From UBA7398 sp964632545 (GTDB taxonomy: Bacteria; Actinomycetota; Actinomycetes; Nanopelagicales; Nanopelagicaceae): a DNA stretch of 64,000 nt. The notes under the pieces were generated by a model. It was not told the origin of the DNA. It searched no databases and was given only the letters and a program-made list of their open reading frames with translations. Below, in pieces: positions 41,887 to 50,300 of this stretch (position 1 is its first letter; each line of letters begins with the position of its first letter). The translations under genes and the position numbers were made by a program. The stretch is from assembly GCA_964632545.1 (NCBI GenBank), contig CAZWBQ010000008.1, positions 1 through 64,000 on the forward strand. The letters are read 5' to 3'.

Positions 41887-43236
41887 ATGCATGAGTTCAA
41901 TGATGAAGTAGAATTATTAGCTAATGAAATTTTGGAATATTCGCTTGTACGATTAAAAACGGATCCACCGCTTGATGGACCAAGGACTTGGGAAGATTTG
42001 CAGGATGAAGTTGGAAATACCATCACCCCGGAAGGTTTAGGCGGCCATGCTGCGTTAACGCTTTTCAAAGATGTGTTGGCAAAGGCTTGTATTTCGACAG
42101 ATCACCCGCGCAATTTGGCATTTATTCCATCTGCACCAAGTGAATATGCAAACTTATTTGATTTAGTGGTTGGTGCTAGCGCGTTATATGGCGGATCTTG
42201 GATGGAAGGCGCTGGCGCAGTATTTGCTGAAAATCAAGCATTAAAATGGATAAGTGATTTAGCAGGGATGCCTAAAAGCGCTGGCGGAGTATTTGTCCAA
42301 GGCGGCACCATCGGCAATTTATCTGCGTTAGTTGCGGCTCGACACGAAGCAAGAAAACGCTATCCAGATAATCAAAAATGGGTTATTGCTTGTTCAAAAG
42401 AGGCGCACGCTTCAATTAAGTCAGCAGCCGATGTTATGGATGTTGGTATTTTGCAGATTGAATCTGACCAGAATTTTAAATTGCAGGGAGATGTTGTTGC
42501 AAAAGTAATTGACGAGTACCAATTGAAGCATCAAACGCATCGAATTTTTGCAATTGTGGCCACTGCTGGTACGACGAATTTAGGTGTTATAGATGATCTT
42601 TCCGGCATTGGTAACGCAGCAAGAGCACGAGGTATTTGGTACCACGTTGACGGCGCCTATGGATTAGCAGCTCTTTGTTCTCCATCAGTGAAACATTTGT
42701 TTACCGGAATTGAATTAGCTGATTCGTTTATTGTTGATCCACATAAATGGTTATTTGCGCCATTTGATGCTTGCGCCTTGATTTATCGAAATCCAATAGT
42801 TGCGCGCGAAGCGCACACCCAACACGCTGGATATTTAGAATCTTTAGATACCGGAGAATGGAATCCTTCAGATTACGCAATTCATTTAACTAGAAGAGTA
42901 AGAGGACTTCCGTTTTGGTTTTCCCTAGCTGCGCACGGCACAAATGAATATGCAGCAGCGATGGATAAGACCATGTTTATTGCGCGTGAAGGTGCTCGAC
43001 TAATTAACGAGAATTCAAATTTGGAGTTGATTTTAAAACCCGAACTTTCAATTGTCGCTTTCAAGCGAAAAGGTTGGAGCGGTGCGGATTATCAAAAATG
43101 GAGTGCAAAATTATTGGCCGATCAGATTGGGTTTGTAACGCCATCAACTCATCTCGGCGAACCCATATTGCGCTTTGCAATTGTGAACCCTTGGACCAAG
43201 GTGAGCGACTTAGAATTGATTTTAGGAACGCTTTAG
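41887..43236 (+). CDS. PLP-dependent decarboxylase (group II, aromatic amino acid/glutamate family)
   Basis: A 449-residue fold type I enzyme. FVQGGTIGNLSALVAARHEA is the phosphate-binding segment, VATAGTTNLGVIDDLSG and YHVDGAYGLAAL carry the ring contacts and cofactor aspartate, and FIVDPHKWLFAPFDACAL carries the Schiff-base lysine in the family motif. It removes CO2 from an amino acid, giving an amine; tryptophan, tyrosine, glutamate and 2,4-diaminobutyrate are all family substrates and none can be chosen. It starts 2 bases after the SDR-DUF2867 stop. Confidence 0.87.
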   Translation: MHEFNDEVELLANEILEYSLVRLKTDPPLDGPRTWEDLQDEVGNTITPEGLGGHAALTLFKDVLAKACISTDHPRNLAFIPSAPSEYANLFDLVVGASALYGGSWMEGAGAVFAENQALKWISDLAGMPKSAGGVFVQGGTIGNLSALVAARHEARKRYPDNQKWVIACSKEAHASIKSAADVMDVGILQIESDQNFKLQGDVVAKVIDEYQLKHQTHRIFAIVATAGTTNLGVIDDLSGIGNAARARGIWYHVDGAYGLAALCSPSVKHLFTGIELADSFIVDPHKWLFAPFDACALIYRNPIVAREAHTQHAGYLESLDTGEWNPSDYAIHLTRRVRGLPFWFSLAAHGTNEYAAAMDKTMFIAREGARLINENSNLELILKPELSIVAFKRKGWSGADYQKWSAKLLADQIGFVTPSTHLGEPILRFAIVNPWTKVSDLELILGTL

Positions 43237-43264
43237 CCTCCAGCGATTTGTCGGTTTCGCCCCA

Positions 43265-43276
43265 TAAGATATGAAT
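43265..43276 (+). promoter_or_regulatory. Leaderless-type -10 element for the DUF3263 gene
   Basis: TAAGAT (43265-43270), then ATGAAT, then ATG at 43277. The 6-base spacing favours the second ATG over the one at 43271. Confidence 0.45.
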
Positions 43277-43567
43277 ATGGAATTTGGCGTGCAGAACGAG
43301 GCGGCTCAACCTAACTCTGGTTTGAGCGAATTAGAGCTTCGAATTTTAGATTTTGAGCGCCAATGGTTTCGATATTCTGGGGCAAAGGAGAGCTCGATTC
43401 GAGAGCTATTTGATTTGACGCCACCTCGATATTACGAGGTTCTCAACGCCTTAATCGATCGCGAAGCTGCGCTCTTAGCTCAACCGATGTTGATAAAACG
43501 GCTCCGTCGCCTACGCGATGCCCGGAATGAGGAGCGTTCTGCCGCTCGCCTCGGGCTCCATAAGTAA
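43277..43567 (+). CDS. DUF3263 protein
   Basis: About 96 residues from the preferred start (98 from the ATG at 43271). The core LELRILDFERQWFRYSGAKE with LTPPRYYEVLNALIDREAAL is the actinobacteria-specific DUF3263, a small helical protein with a helix-turn-helix-like centre; its function is not established. The basic tail RLRRLRDARNEERSAARLGL would suit nucleic-acid or ribosome contact, which is speculation. It lies upstream of groEL but has its own promoter. Confidence 0.85.
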   Translation: MEFGVQNEAAQPNSGLSELELRILDFERQWFRYSGAKESSIRELFDLTPPRYYEVLNALIDREAALLAQPMLIKRLRRLRDARNEERSAARLGLHK

Positions 43568-43590
43568 TTTCACCAGCCAAAAACCTCGGT

Positions 43591-43620
43591 TTGCTTGAGA
43601 GGGAATACCTACCCTAGATT
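43591..43620 (+). promoter_or_regulatory. groEL promoter
   Basis: TTGCTT (43591-43596) and TAGATT (43615-43620) with 18-base spacing, directly upstream of CIRCE. The predicted transcription start falls at the left edge of the operator. Confidence 0.6.
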
Positions 43621-43625
43621 TGGCG

Positions 43626-43652
43626 TTAGCACTCGACGGGTGTGAGTGATAA
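43626..43652 (+). promoter_or_regulatory. CIRCE operator (HrcA binding site)
   Basis: TTAGCACTC, nine bases, GAGTGATAA. The consensus is TTAGCACTC-N9-GAGTGCTAA, so only one base differs. It places groEL under HrcA heat-shock repression. Confidence 0.95.
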
Positions 43653-43691
43653 AAGACGCCCGATTCAACTATAAATAGGAGTGGAACAACT

Positions 43692-45317
43692 ATGGCAAAG
43701 ATGATTGCCTTTAATGAAGAAGCACGTCGCGGCCTAGAGCGCGGAATGAACACATTGGCGGATGCCGTCAAGGTAACCCTTGGACCCCGTGGTCGAAATG
43801 TAGTTCTTGAAAAGAAGTGGGGCGCACCAACAATTACAAACGATGGCGTATCCATCGCGAAAGAAATTGAACTTGATGATCCGTGGGAAAAAATTGGCGC
43901 GGAATTAGTTAAAGAAGTTGCAAAGAAGACTGATGATGTTGCTGGCGATGGCACAACTACCGCAACCGTATTAGCGCAAGCGCTAGTTCGTGAAGGTCTT
44001 CGCAACGTTGCAGCTGGTTCAAACCCAATGGCGCTCAAGCGCGGTATTGAAAAAGCTGTCGATGCGATTTCCGCAGAGCTTAGTTCGATGTCAAAGCCAG
44101 TTGAAACTCGCGATCAAATTGCTGCAACCGCTTCAATCTCAGCAGCGGATTCCACAATCGGCGACATGATTGCAGAAGCAATGGATAAGGTCGGCAAAGA
44201 AGGCGTTATTACAGTCGAAGAGAGCAATACTTTTGGATTAGAGCTCGAGCTAACTGAAGGTATGCGTTTTGATAAGGGCTATATCTCTGCTTACATGATT
44301 ACTGATACCGATCGTATGGAAGCAATTTTAGAAGATGCTTACGTATTGATTGCAAATAGCAAGATTGCCAATATTAAAGATCTAGTGCCAATTCTCGAAA
44401 AAGTAATGCAATCCGGTAAGCCACTTCTTATTATCGCTGAAGATATTGAAGGCGAAGCGCTCGCTACTCTTGTGGTGAACAAAGTACGTGGAACTTTCAA
44501 ATCTGTAGCAGTTAAAGCTCCTGGATTTGGTGATCGCCGTAAATCGATGTTGCAAGATATTGCAATTTTGACTGGTGCAACCGTGATTTCTGAAGAAGTT
44601 GGCTTAAAGCTTGATGCTGCAACTTTGGATCTTCTTGGTAAAGCCCGCAAGATCGTTATTACAAAGGACGAAACCACCATTGTTGAAGGTGGCGGAGATG
44701 ACGAGCAAATTAAGGGTCGAGTTAACCAAATTCGTGCTGAAATTGAGAAGAGCGACTCAGATTACGACCGCGAGAAATTGCAAGAACGGCTAGCGAAACT
44801 TGCTGGTGGCGTTGCAGTTATCAAAGCTGGTGCCGCAACTGAAGTTGAACTTAAAGAACGCAAACACCGGATTGAAGATGCAGTACGAAATGCTAAAGCT
44901 GCTGTCGAAGAAGGCATCGTTGCCGGTGGTGGAGTTGCACTTCTACAAGCATCGAAGAAAGCTTTTGCTAATTTGAAACTTGTTGGCGATGAAGCCACTG
45001 GTGCAAAGATTGTGGAATTCGCGGTTGAATCACCACTTAAGCAGATCGCAGTAAATGCTGGCCTTGAAGGTGGCGTAGTTGTTGAGAAAGTTCGTAATCT
45101 CGAAGCAGGTTTCGGATTAAATGCAGCAACTGGTGAGTACGTAGACATGATTAAAGCCGGAATTATTGATCCAGCTAAAGTGACTCGTTCTGCTTTACAA
45201 AATGCAGCATCAATCGCAGCGTTATTCCTAACAACGGAAGCTGTAATTACAGATAAGCCTGAACCTAAGTCAGCAGCTCCAGCTGGTGGCCCTGGTGGTG
45301 GCGATATGGATTTCTAA
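43692..45317 (+). CDS. groL: Chaperonin GroEL
   Basis: The 541-residue 60-kDa chaperonin, full length. KVTLGPRGRNVVLEKKWG, DVAGDGTTTATVLAQAL (ATP site with catalytic aspartate), and GIVAGGGVALLQA are textbook segments. The tail is a Gly/Pro/Met-type GGPGGGDMDF. No groES lies beside it; lone groEL copies next to DUF3263 are usual in actinobacteria, which keep groES-groEL1 elsewhere. Controlled by the CIRCE site at 43626. The DUF3027 gene follows after 8 bases. Confidence 0.98.
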   Translation: MAKMIAFNEEARRGLERGMNTLADAVKVTLGPRGRNVVLEKKWGAPTITNDGVSIAKEIELDDPWEKIGAELVKEVAKKTDDVAGDGTTTATVLAQALVREGLRNVAAGSNPMALKRGIEKAVDAISAELSSMSKPVETRDQIAATASISAADSTIGDMIAEAMDKVGKEGVITVEESNTFGLELELTEGMRFDKGYISAYMITDTDRMEAILEDAYVLIANSKIANIKDLVPILEKVMQSGKPLLIIAEDIEGEALATLVVNKVRGTFKSVAVKAPGFGDRRKSMLQDIAILTGATVISEEVGLKLDAATLDLLGKARKIVITKDETTIVEGGGDDEQIKGRVNQIRAEIEKSDSDYDREKLQERLAKLAGGVAVIKAGAATEVELKERKHRIEDAVRNAKAAVEEGIVAGGGVALLQASKKAFANLKLVGDEATGAKIVEFAVESPLKQIAVNAGLEGGVVVEKVRNLEAGFGLNAATGEYVDMIKAGIIDPAKVTRSALQNAASIAALFLTTEAVITDKPEPKSAAPAGGPGGGDMDF

Positions 45318-45325
45318 GAAATCCA

Positions 45326-46015
45326 ATGGCATCTAAAATTTCGAAGTCGCGGGATATCTTCAAAGCTGCAGAGTTAGCTAAAGCTGCAGCAGTTGAAGAT
45401 GCCCGCGATTCGAAATTTGTTGGCGAAATTGTTTCGATTGAATCTGACGAAGATCATGTAGCTACTTATTTATTTGAAGCATCGCTACCTGGCTATATTG
45501 GTTGGCGATGGGCTGTAACAGTTACAAAAGTAGATAGCGATAGCGCACCAACAATCTGTGACGTAGTTTTATTACCTGGTGTGGAATCTTTACTTGCACC
45601 GGATTGGATTCCTTATCGCGATCGAATTCAACCTGGCGATGTTGGCGTTGGCGATGTTGTACCAACCGCTGCAGATGATGAGCGGTTAGTTCCTGGTTAC
45701 GCAGTTTTACCTGGCGATGAAGAGTTGGAACTTAGCCAATTATTTGAATTTGGTTTAGGGAGAGCGCGCGTACTTTCAATTGTTGGCCGCGATCAAGCGA
45801 GCAAGCGTTGGCACGAAGGTGATCGAGGTCCAAATACACCGATGGCGCAATTCGCACCAAAAAACTGCGCATCTTGTGGTTTCTATATTTCAATAGCTGG
45901 TTCACTTCGCCAGGCTTTTGGCGTATGCGCCAATGCAATTTCACCGGAAGATGGTCGCGTTGTTTCGATCGATCACGGCTGTGGTGCGCACTCGGAGGCG
46001 TTAGTAACCGAATAA
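45326..46015 (+). CDS. DUF3027 protein
   Basis: A 229-residue protein of the actinobacterial DUF3027 family: AVEDARDSKFVGEIVSIE, LPGYIGWRWAVTVTKV, and LLAPDWIPYRDRIQPGDVG are its hallmarks. The C-terminus has paired cysteines and histidines (CASCGFYISIAGSL, VCANAISPEDGRVVSIDHGC) that look like a zinc-binding site. The function is unknown. The gene starts 8 bases after groEL and precedes the cold-shock gene, as commonly seen in the phylum. Confidence 0.88.
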   Translation: MASKISKSRDIFKAAELAKAAAVEDARDSKFVGEIVSIESDEDHVATYLFEASLPGYIGWRWAVTVTKVDSDSAPTICDVVLLPGVESLLAPDWIPYRDRIQPGDVGVGDVVPTAADDERLVPGYAVLPGDEELELSQLFEFGLGRARVLSIVGRDQASKRWHEGDRGPNTPMAQFAPKNCASCGFYISIAGSLRQAFGVCANAISPEDGRVVSIDHGCGAHSEALVTE

Positions 46016-46116
46016 ACCCCTTACCAAGTCGCAATTGATCTGCGATAAAGTACTCCTCTGCCCGCACCCCCGCGGCTTACATAAACGAATACTTAAAACT
46101 TGAATTGGAGATCCTC

Positions 46117-46500
46117 ATGCCAACTGGACGCGTTAAATGGTTCAGCCTTGAAAAAGGTTTTGGTTTTATTGCATCTGATGAAGGCGAAGATGTTTATCTT
46201 GCCGCCGCAAATCTGCCAGATGGCGTTACAACAGTGAAGCCTGGCACTAAATTGGAATTCGGTGTTGCCGATGGTCGTCGCGGACCGCAAGCGCTTTCAA
46301 TTCGAATAATTGATGCACCACCTTCTCTGGCTGCAAATTCTCGGACAAATCATGATGACCTTGCAGTAATTGTTGAAGAGAGCATCAAGATGTTAGATCG
46401 AGTTGGAAATGGTTTAAGACAAGGTCGTTATCCATCAGAAACTGAAGCTGCACGCGTTGCTAAAGTTTTGCGTGGAATCGCACAACAAATAGAAGGTTAA
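46117..46500 (+). CDS. Cold-shock-domain protein with C-terminal extension
   Basis: At 127 residues it is longer than CspA (about 70). The start is the ATG at 46117, preceded by GGAG; a TTG at 46105 is in frame but unlikely. Residues 1-65 form the OB-fold cold-shock domain: GRVKWFSLEKGFGFI (RNP1) and GEDVYLAAANL in place of the usual DVFVH (RNP2), so the second RNA motif is altered. The extension (residues 75-127) is helical. This long form is typical of actinobacteria. The stop codon overlaps that of the convergent DUF2530-like gene. Confidence 0.9.
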   Translation: MPTGRVKWFSLEKGFGFIASDEGEDVYLAAANLPDGVTTVKPGTKLEFGVADGRRGPQALSIRIIDAPPSLAANSRTNHDDLAVIVEESIKMLDRVGNGLRQGRYPSETEAARVAKVLRGIAQQIEG

Positions 46501-46673
46501 TTACTCTCTCTTTTTGCTCGACGGATTGTGTATCGGATTCCCATTAATCCGAAAGTAATTCCTACCGCGCATGTATATAAAACTTTAGCTTCAGCGCTAA
46601 GCGCAAGCGCAAATACTAAAACAACAATCCAAGCAATGATTCCTGCCACAATAACTGGTATCGAACCTCTCAT
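46497..46673 (-). CDS. Small membrane protein, DUF2530-like
   Basis: The start at 46673 gives 58 residues; an in-frame ATG at 46700 would lie inside the divergent MFS gene. Two hydrophobic helices are visible (VIVAGIIAWIVVLVFALAL and YTCAVGITFGLMGIRYTI) followed by a basic tail RRAKRES, the pattern of DUF2530 proteins found near DUF3027 genes in actinobacteria. The function is unknown. TACTCT 6 bases upstream of the ATG supports this start. Confidence 0.65.
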   Translation of the reverse strand: MRGSIPVIVAGIIAWIVVLVFALALSAEAKVLYTCAVGITFGLMGIRYTIRRAKRESN

Positions 46674-46690
46674 GGAAATAGAGTACTCCA
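46674..46690. promoter_or_regulatory. Shared 17-base bidirectional leaderless-type promoter
   Basis: TAGAGTA at 46679-46685 holds both -10 boxes: TAGAGT on the plus strand (6 bases to ATG 46691) and TACTCT on the minus strand (6 bases to ATG 46673). They share five of six base pairs. Confidence 0.6.
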
Positions 46691-47938
46691 ATGAACTCAT
46701 TGCGGTCTTTTAAGCACCGCAATTTTAGAATTCTTTATCCGGCAAGTACGGCTTCGAATATTGGGACATGGGCACAACGTGTTGCGCAAGATTGGTTAGT
46801 TTTACAATTAACTGGGAGTGGAACATATGTGGGTTTAGTAGTTGGATTACAATTTTTACCAGCACTTCTACTAAGCATGCAAGGTGGAAAACTTGCAGAC
46901 CGATTTAATAAGCGAAAAACTTTAATAATTTGCAATATAAGTGGTGGCGTATCTGCAGCCACTCTAGGAACTCTTGTCGTCACTGATCATGTAAAACTCT
47001 GGCATGTATTTTTCTTTGCTTTCACGCTAGGAACCGCTAGCGCAATCGATGCTCCAGTAAGGCAAGCCTTCACAGCAGAAATAGTGGGGAAAGCTGATCT
47101 TGCTAACGCAGTGAGTCTTAATTCAGCAAACTTCAACTTAGCCCGACTGATTGGGCCAGGCGTCTCTGGCTTATTAATTGCAGCATTTGGCACCGGCCCA
47201 TCCTTCTTATTAAATGCAATTTCTTACATATTTATCATTACTGCGCTCTTACTCTTACGGGAACGCGAGATGTTTATCGAAAATAAACCAAACATAAATG
47301 CCAAGATTACTGAAGCGTTCAAATATGTGAAAGCACGACCGGATATTTCCGCAGTTATGATTACAGTCTTCTTCACCGCAACTTTTGGATTAAATTTTAT
47401 GATTTTCAATACTTTGATGGCTACAAAGGTTTTTCATAAAGGAGCGGCATCTTATGGAGCGCTCGGCAGTATTTTGGCAATTGGCTCACTTACTGGTGCG
47501 CTAATTTCAGCTAGGTTAGAAAAAAAACGGCACCCTTCATATGTAATGCGAGGTTCCGCACTTTTTGGTGTGATTGTTGCAATTGAAAGCTTTGCACCTA
47601 CTTATACAGTTTATGCCACTCTACTTCCAATCGGCGGATGCATAGCATTATTAACTTTGATAAGTGCAAATTCAATGGTGCAAGTTCGAACCGATCCAGC
47701 TATTAGGGGTCGTGTAATGGGAATCTATTTAACAATTTTTATGGGTGGAACACCGCTAGGTTCGCCATTAATTGGTTGGTTGAGCACAACCGTTGGCGTG
47801 CGAGAGACAATGTTAATTTGCGGAATTATTACTTTCGTAGCGGCAACTTTAGTATTTTATAAATTTAAAGGACGAATCGAAACTCCAGCGAGTTTCTTAG
47901 TTGGTGATGTATTAGAAACTACTTATGAGAATAAGTAG
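46691..47938 (+). CDS. Major facilitator superfamily transporter (EntS/MFS_3-like exporter)
   Basis: A 415-residue membrane protein with about twelve helices. LRSFKHRNFRILYPASTASNIGTW at the start, GGKLADRFNKRKTLI as the loop 2-3 MFS motif, and FTLGTASAIDAPVRQAF are typical of the MFS_3 exporters (enterobactin exporter-like). The cargo is unknown. It is transcribed from the shared promoter at 46674-46690, opposite to a small membrane protein. No clear terminator lies in the 60 bases before the next, convergent MFS gene. Confidence 0.85.
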   Translation: MNSLRSFKHRNFRILYPASTASNIGTWAQRVAQDWLVLQLTGSGTYVGLVVGLQFLPALLLSMQGGKLADRFNKRKTLIICNISGGVSAATLGTLVVTDHVKLWHVFFFAFTLGTASAIDAPVRQAFTAEIVGKADLANAVSLNSANFNLARLIGPGVSGLLIAAFGTGPSFLLNAISYIFIITALLLLREREMFIENKPNINAKITEAFKYVKARPDISAVMITVFFTATFGLNFMIFNTLMATKVFHKGAASYGALGSILAIGSLTGALISARLEKKRHPSYVMRGSALFGVIVAIESFAPTYTVYATLLPIGGCIALLTLISANSMVQVRTDPAIRGRVMGIYLTIFMGGTPLGSPLIGWLSTTVGVRETMLICGIITFVAATLVFYKFKGRIETPASFLVGDVLETTYENK

Positions 47939-47998
47939 TACCAGGCTTACTAAGGTAATGATGGTAACGATTCGCCTAGTTCGGTAATTCATAAGTAA

Positions 47999-49162
47999 TT
48001 ATCGCAATTCTTTAGTCGGGGTTGCAATAACTAAAATCATCGCAACGATCACGATCGCTGGAACCATTAAATATCCTTTTGATATTCCAATTTGATCAGC
48101 TAAGTACCCGAGTAGAAGCGGGGCTACTGCAATGGCTGATCCAGCGCCGAGTGCGCTGATTCCCATCGCTAGATCTGGTCGATTTTCACTTAGTCGAATC
48201 AACCGGAGTGAGTTCAACGTAAATTGCATTGATATACCTAAGCCAGAAATTAATAATCCAATAAATGAAAAAGCCGCATTATGGGAGAACCAAAATATTG
48301 CAAAACCCGAAAGTTGAAATATAAGTAAGAATATTAACCGCTGATCTAAATCGACATGGGTCAAAATTAGTGGGCCAAACCAGCGACCGAGAGCCATTCC
48401 TAAACTGCCAGCAAGCACTGCAATAGTTGCGCCAGCTGCAGTGAAATTTGTGCGGTCTCGGAAAAGGGATGCGCTCCAAAAAGTCATTGCAAATTCACTA
48501 GAAATGCAGAGCGTTATTGCAAGCCAACCAATCCAGTATTTTCCACTTAATTTTCCACTCTGTCTTCCAGTTGTCTCTGGGATGTACTCATCCGAATGAT
48601 TTTTCTTAGCAAATAGAAAGAGCGCTAATCCTGCTGGAAAAATTAAGAGCAAACCAAATCTCCAATTTATGGAAGTTCCAGCGAGCGCGCCAATTAGCAA
48701 GGTTCCAAAAACTACAAATAATGAGTTAACGCCATTTGCTTGCGATGCTGCCCGAGTTTGGTGGTTTGCATAGTGGTGAGTGAGTAGGGCAAACCCAGAA
48801 TTTATTGTTAATGAAACGCCAATTCCGATAATGAATGAAGCAGATATTGAAATTAAAGGCGATGGCGCAAGAATGAAGAGCAATGCACCACATCCAAAAA
48901 TTCCGATTCCAATCCATGAAGTCTTAAATCGGCCAAATCTATGGACAACTCGAGCGTTGATTAGACCAGCAATAATGCTGGCAATTCCGAGCGAAGTTCC
49001 ATGCAGTCCTGCAACAGCGCCGCTGGTTCCTTGGTCGCTCTGCAATAGTGGTTGGGCTGGTCCAAAACCTCCCATGAAAAAGCCGAAGACTGCTGATTGC
49101 AGTGCAACTGTCCAGAATGTTACGTCGTGTTTAAATCTTTTATTTCCTTGGGTGTTGCTCAT
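47999..49162 (-). CDS. Major facilitator superfamily transporter
   Basis: About 387 residues with twelve hydrophobic segments. VVHRFGRFKTSWIGIG is the loop 2-3 signature, and the second half repeats the pattern (ALGRWFGPLILTHVD). The start is put at the ATG at 49162, one base after the serC stop; an upstream ATG at 49174 lies inside serC. Following serC so tightly suggests co-transcription, perhaps export of an amino acid or metabolite, but the cargo is not readable. Confidence 0.82.
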   Translation of the reverse strand: MSNTQGNKRFKHDVTFWTVALQSAVFGFFMGGFGPAQPLLQSDQGTSGAVAGLHGTSLGIASIIAGLINARVVHRFGRFKTSWIGIGIFGCGALLFILAPSPLISISASFIIGIGVSLTINSGFALLTHHYANHQTRAASQANGVNSLFVVFGTLLIGALAGTSINWRFGLLLIFPAGLALFLFAKKNHSDEYIPETTGRQSGKLSGKYWIGWLAITLCISSEFAMTFWSASLFRDRTNFTAAGATIAVLAGSLGMALGRWFGPLILTHVDLDQRLIFLLIFQLSGFAIFWFSHNAAFSFIGLLISGLGISMQFTLNSLRLIRLSENRPDLAMGISALGAGSAIAVAPLLLGYLADQIGISKGYLMVPAIVIVAMILVIATPTKELR

Positions 49163-49163
49163 A

Positions 49164-50288
49164 TTATTTTGCAAGCGCGGAAACTACATACTCGATACAT
49201 GAAATTAGCGCATCGATATCAGAAGGATCCACCGCTGGAAACATGCCAATTCTAAGTTGATTCTTCCCGAGCTTTCGGTACGGCTCGGTATCAACAATGC
49301 CATTAGCTCGCAAAATTTTAGCTATTTCTAGCGCATCAAGGGATTGATCAAAGTTGATTGTTGCAACTACATTAGAGCGAGCTGCAGGATCAGTCACAAA
49401 AGGTGTTGTATAACTAGTTTTTTCAGCCCAACCATATATTTTTGAAGCTGATTCCGCACTTCTACCAGCAGAAAATTTTAGGCCGCCATTGTTGTTCATC
49501 CACTCAATTTGTTCGGCCAACATAATTAGAGTTGCAACTGCCGGAGTGTTATACGTTTGATCTAATTTACTATTTTCAATAGCGATATTTAAATCAAAAA
49601 ATGCTGGAACCCAACGACCGCTCTCTTTTATTCTTGCGGCGCGAGCGAGCGCTGCTGGGCTCATTAATGCAATCCAAAGTCCACCATCAGATGCAAAAGA
49701 TTTTTGCGGAGCAAAGTAATAAGTATCAAATTCTTTTGCGGAAACTTCTAATCCACCAGCACCACTGGTTGCGTCAACTAGTATGAGTGCGCCATCAGTT
49801 CCGGCAGGGCGCTTAATTGGCATTGAAACGCCGGTACTAGTTTCGTTATGAGTAAGTGCGTAGACATCAACGCCAGTTTCAGCAATTGGAATTGGGTGAG
49901 TACCTGGTTCGGATTTTATTACGGTCGGTTCATCAAGAAATGGTGCAGCTTTCGCAGCCTCTGCGAATTTAGATGAGAATTCACCGAAATTTAAATGTTG
50001 TGATTTCTTTTCAATTTGCCCGAAAGTTGCAATATCCCAAAATGCGGTAGAACCACCATTTCCAAGAACTACTTCGTAACCATCTGGCAGCGTGAAGAGT
50101 GAATTAAGCCCGGTGCGCACCCGATTTACAACTTCTTTTACTGGTTTCTGTCGGTGCGAAGTTCCGAGAATTTTTGCGCCACTTGTTGTTAGCGCTGAGA
50201 TTGCTGATGGCCGAATTCTTGATGGACCACAACCGAATCGCCCATCTATTGGCTTTAAATTATTTGGAATTATTATCGGTTCGCTCAT
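49164..50288 (-). CDS. serC: Phosphoserine aminotransferase
   Basis: Converts 3-phosphohydroxypyruvate and glutamate to phosphoserine (serine and pyridoxal-phosphate synthesis). 374 residues, the actinobacterial form: FGCGPSRIRPSAI opening, GNGGSTAFWDIA phosphate loop, LVDATSGAGG aspartate segment, and YYFAPQKSFASDGGLW with the Schiff-base lysine. It follows pdxH by 9 bases; TAGGCT, which includes the pdxH stop codon, lies 6 bases before its ATG, so it may also have its own leaderless transcript. Confidence 0.95.
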   Translation of the reverse strand: MSEPIIIPNNLKPIDGRFGCGPSRIRPSAISALTTSGAKILGTSHRQKPVKEVVNRVRTGLNSLFTLPDGYEVVLGNGGSTAFWDIATFGQIEKKSQHLNFGEFSSKFAEAAKAAPFLDEPTVIKSEPGTHPIPIAETGVDVYALTHNETSTGVSMPIKRPAGTDGALILVDATSGAGGLEVSAKEFDTYYFAPQKSFASDGGLWIALMSPAALARAARIKESGRWVPAFFDLNIAIENSKLDQTYNTPAVATLIMLAEQIEWMNNNGGLKFSAGRSAESASKIYGWAEKTSYTTPFVTDPAARSNVVATINFDQSLDALEIAKILRANGIVDTEPYRKLGKNQLRIGMFPAVDPSDIDALISCIEYVVSALAK

Positions 50289-50300
50289 TTGCGTAGCCTA
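50289..50300 (-). promoter_or_regulatory. Leaderless-type -10 element for serC overlapping the pdxH stop
   Basis: On the minus strand TAGGCT (50300-50295) then ACGCAA and ATG at 50288. Its first three bases are the TAG stop of pdxH. Confidence 0.45.

Noticed and set aside
43511..44038. Long open frame (175 residues) on the minus strand under groEL
   Set aside because: It lies antisense to an unmistakable groEL and its CIRCE promoter, has a Ser/Ala-rich composition typical of codon-bias shadows, and no family motif.
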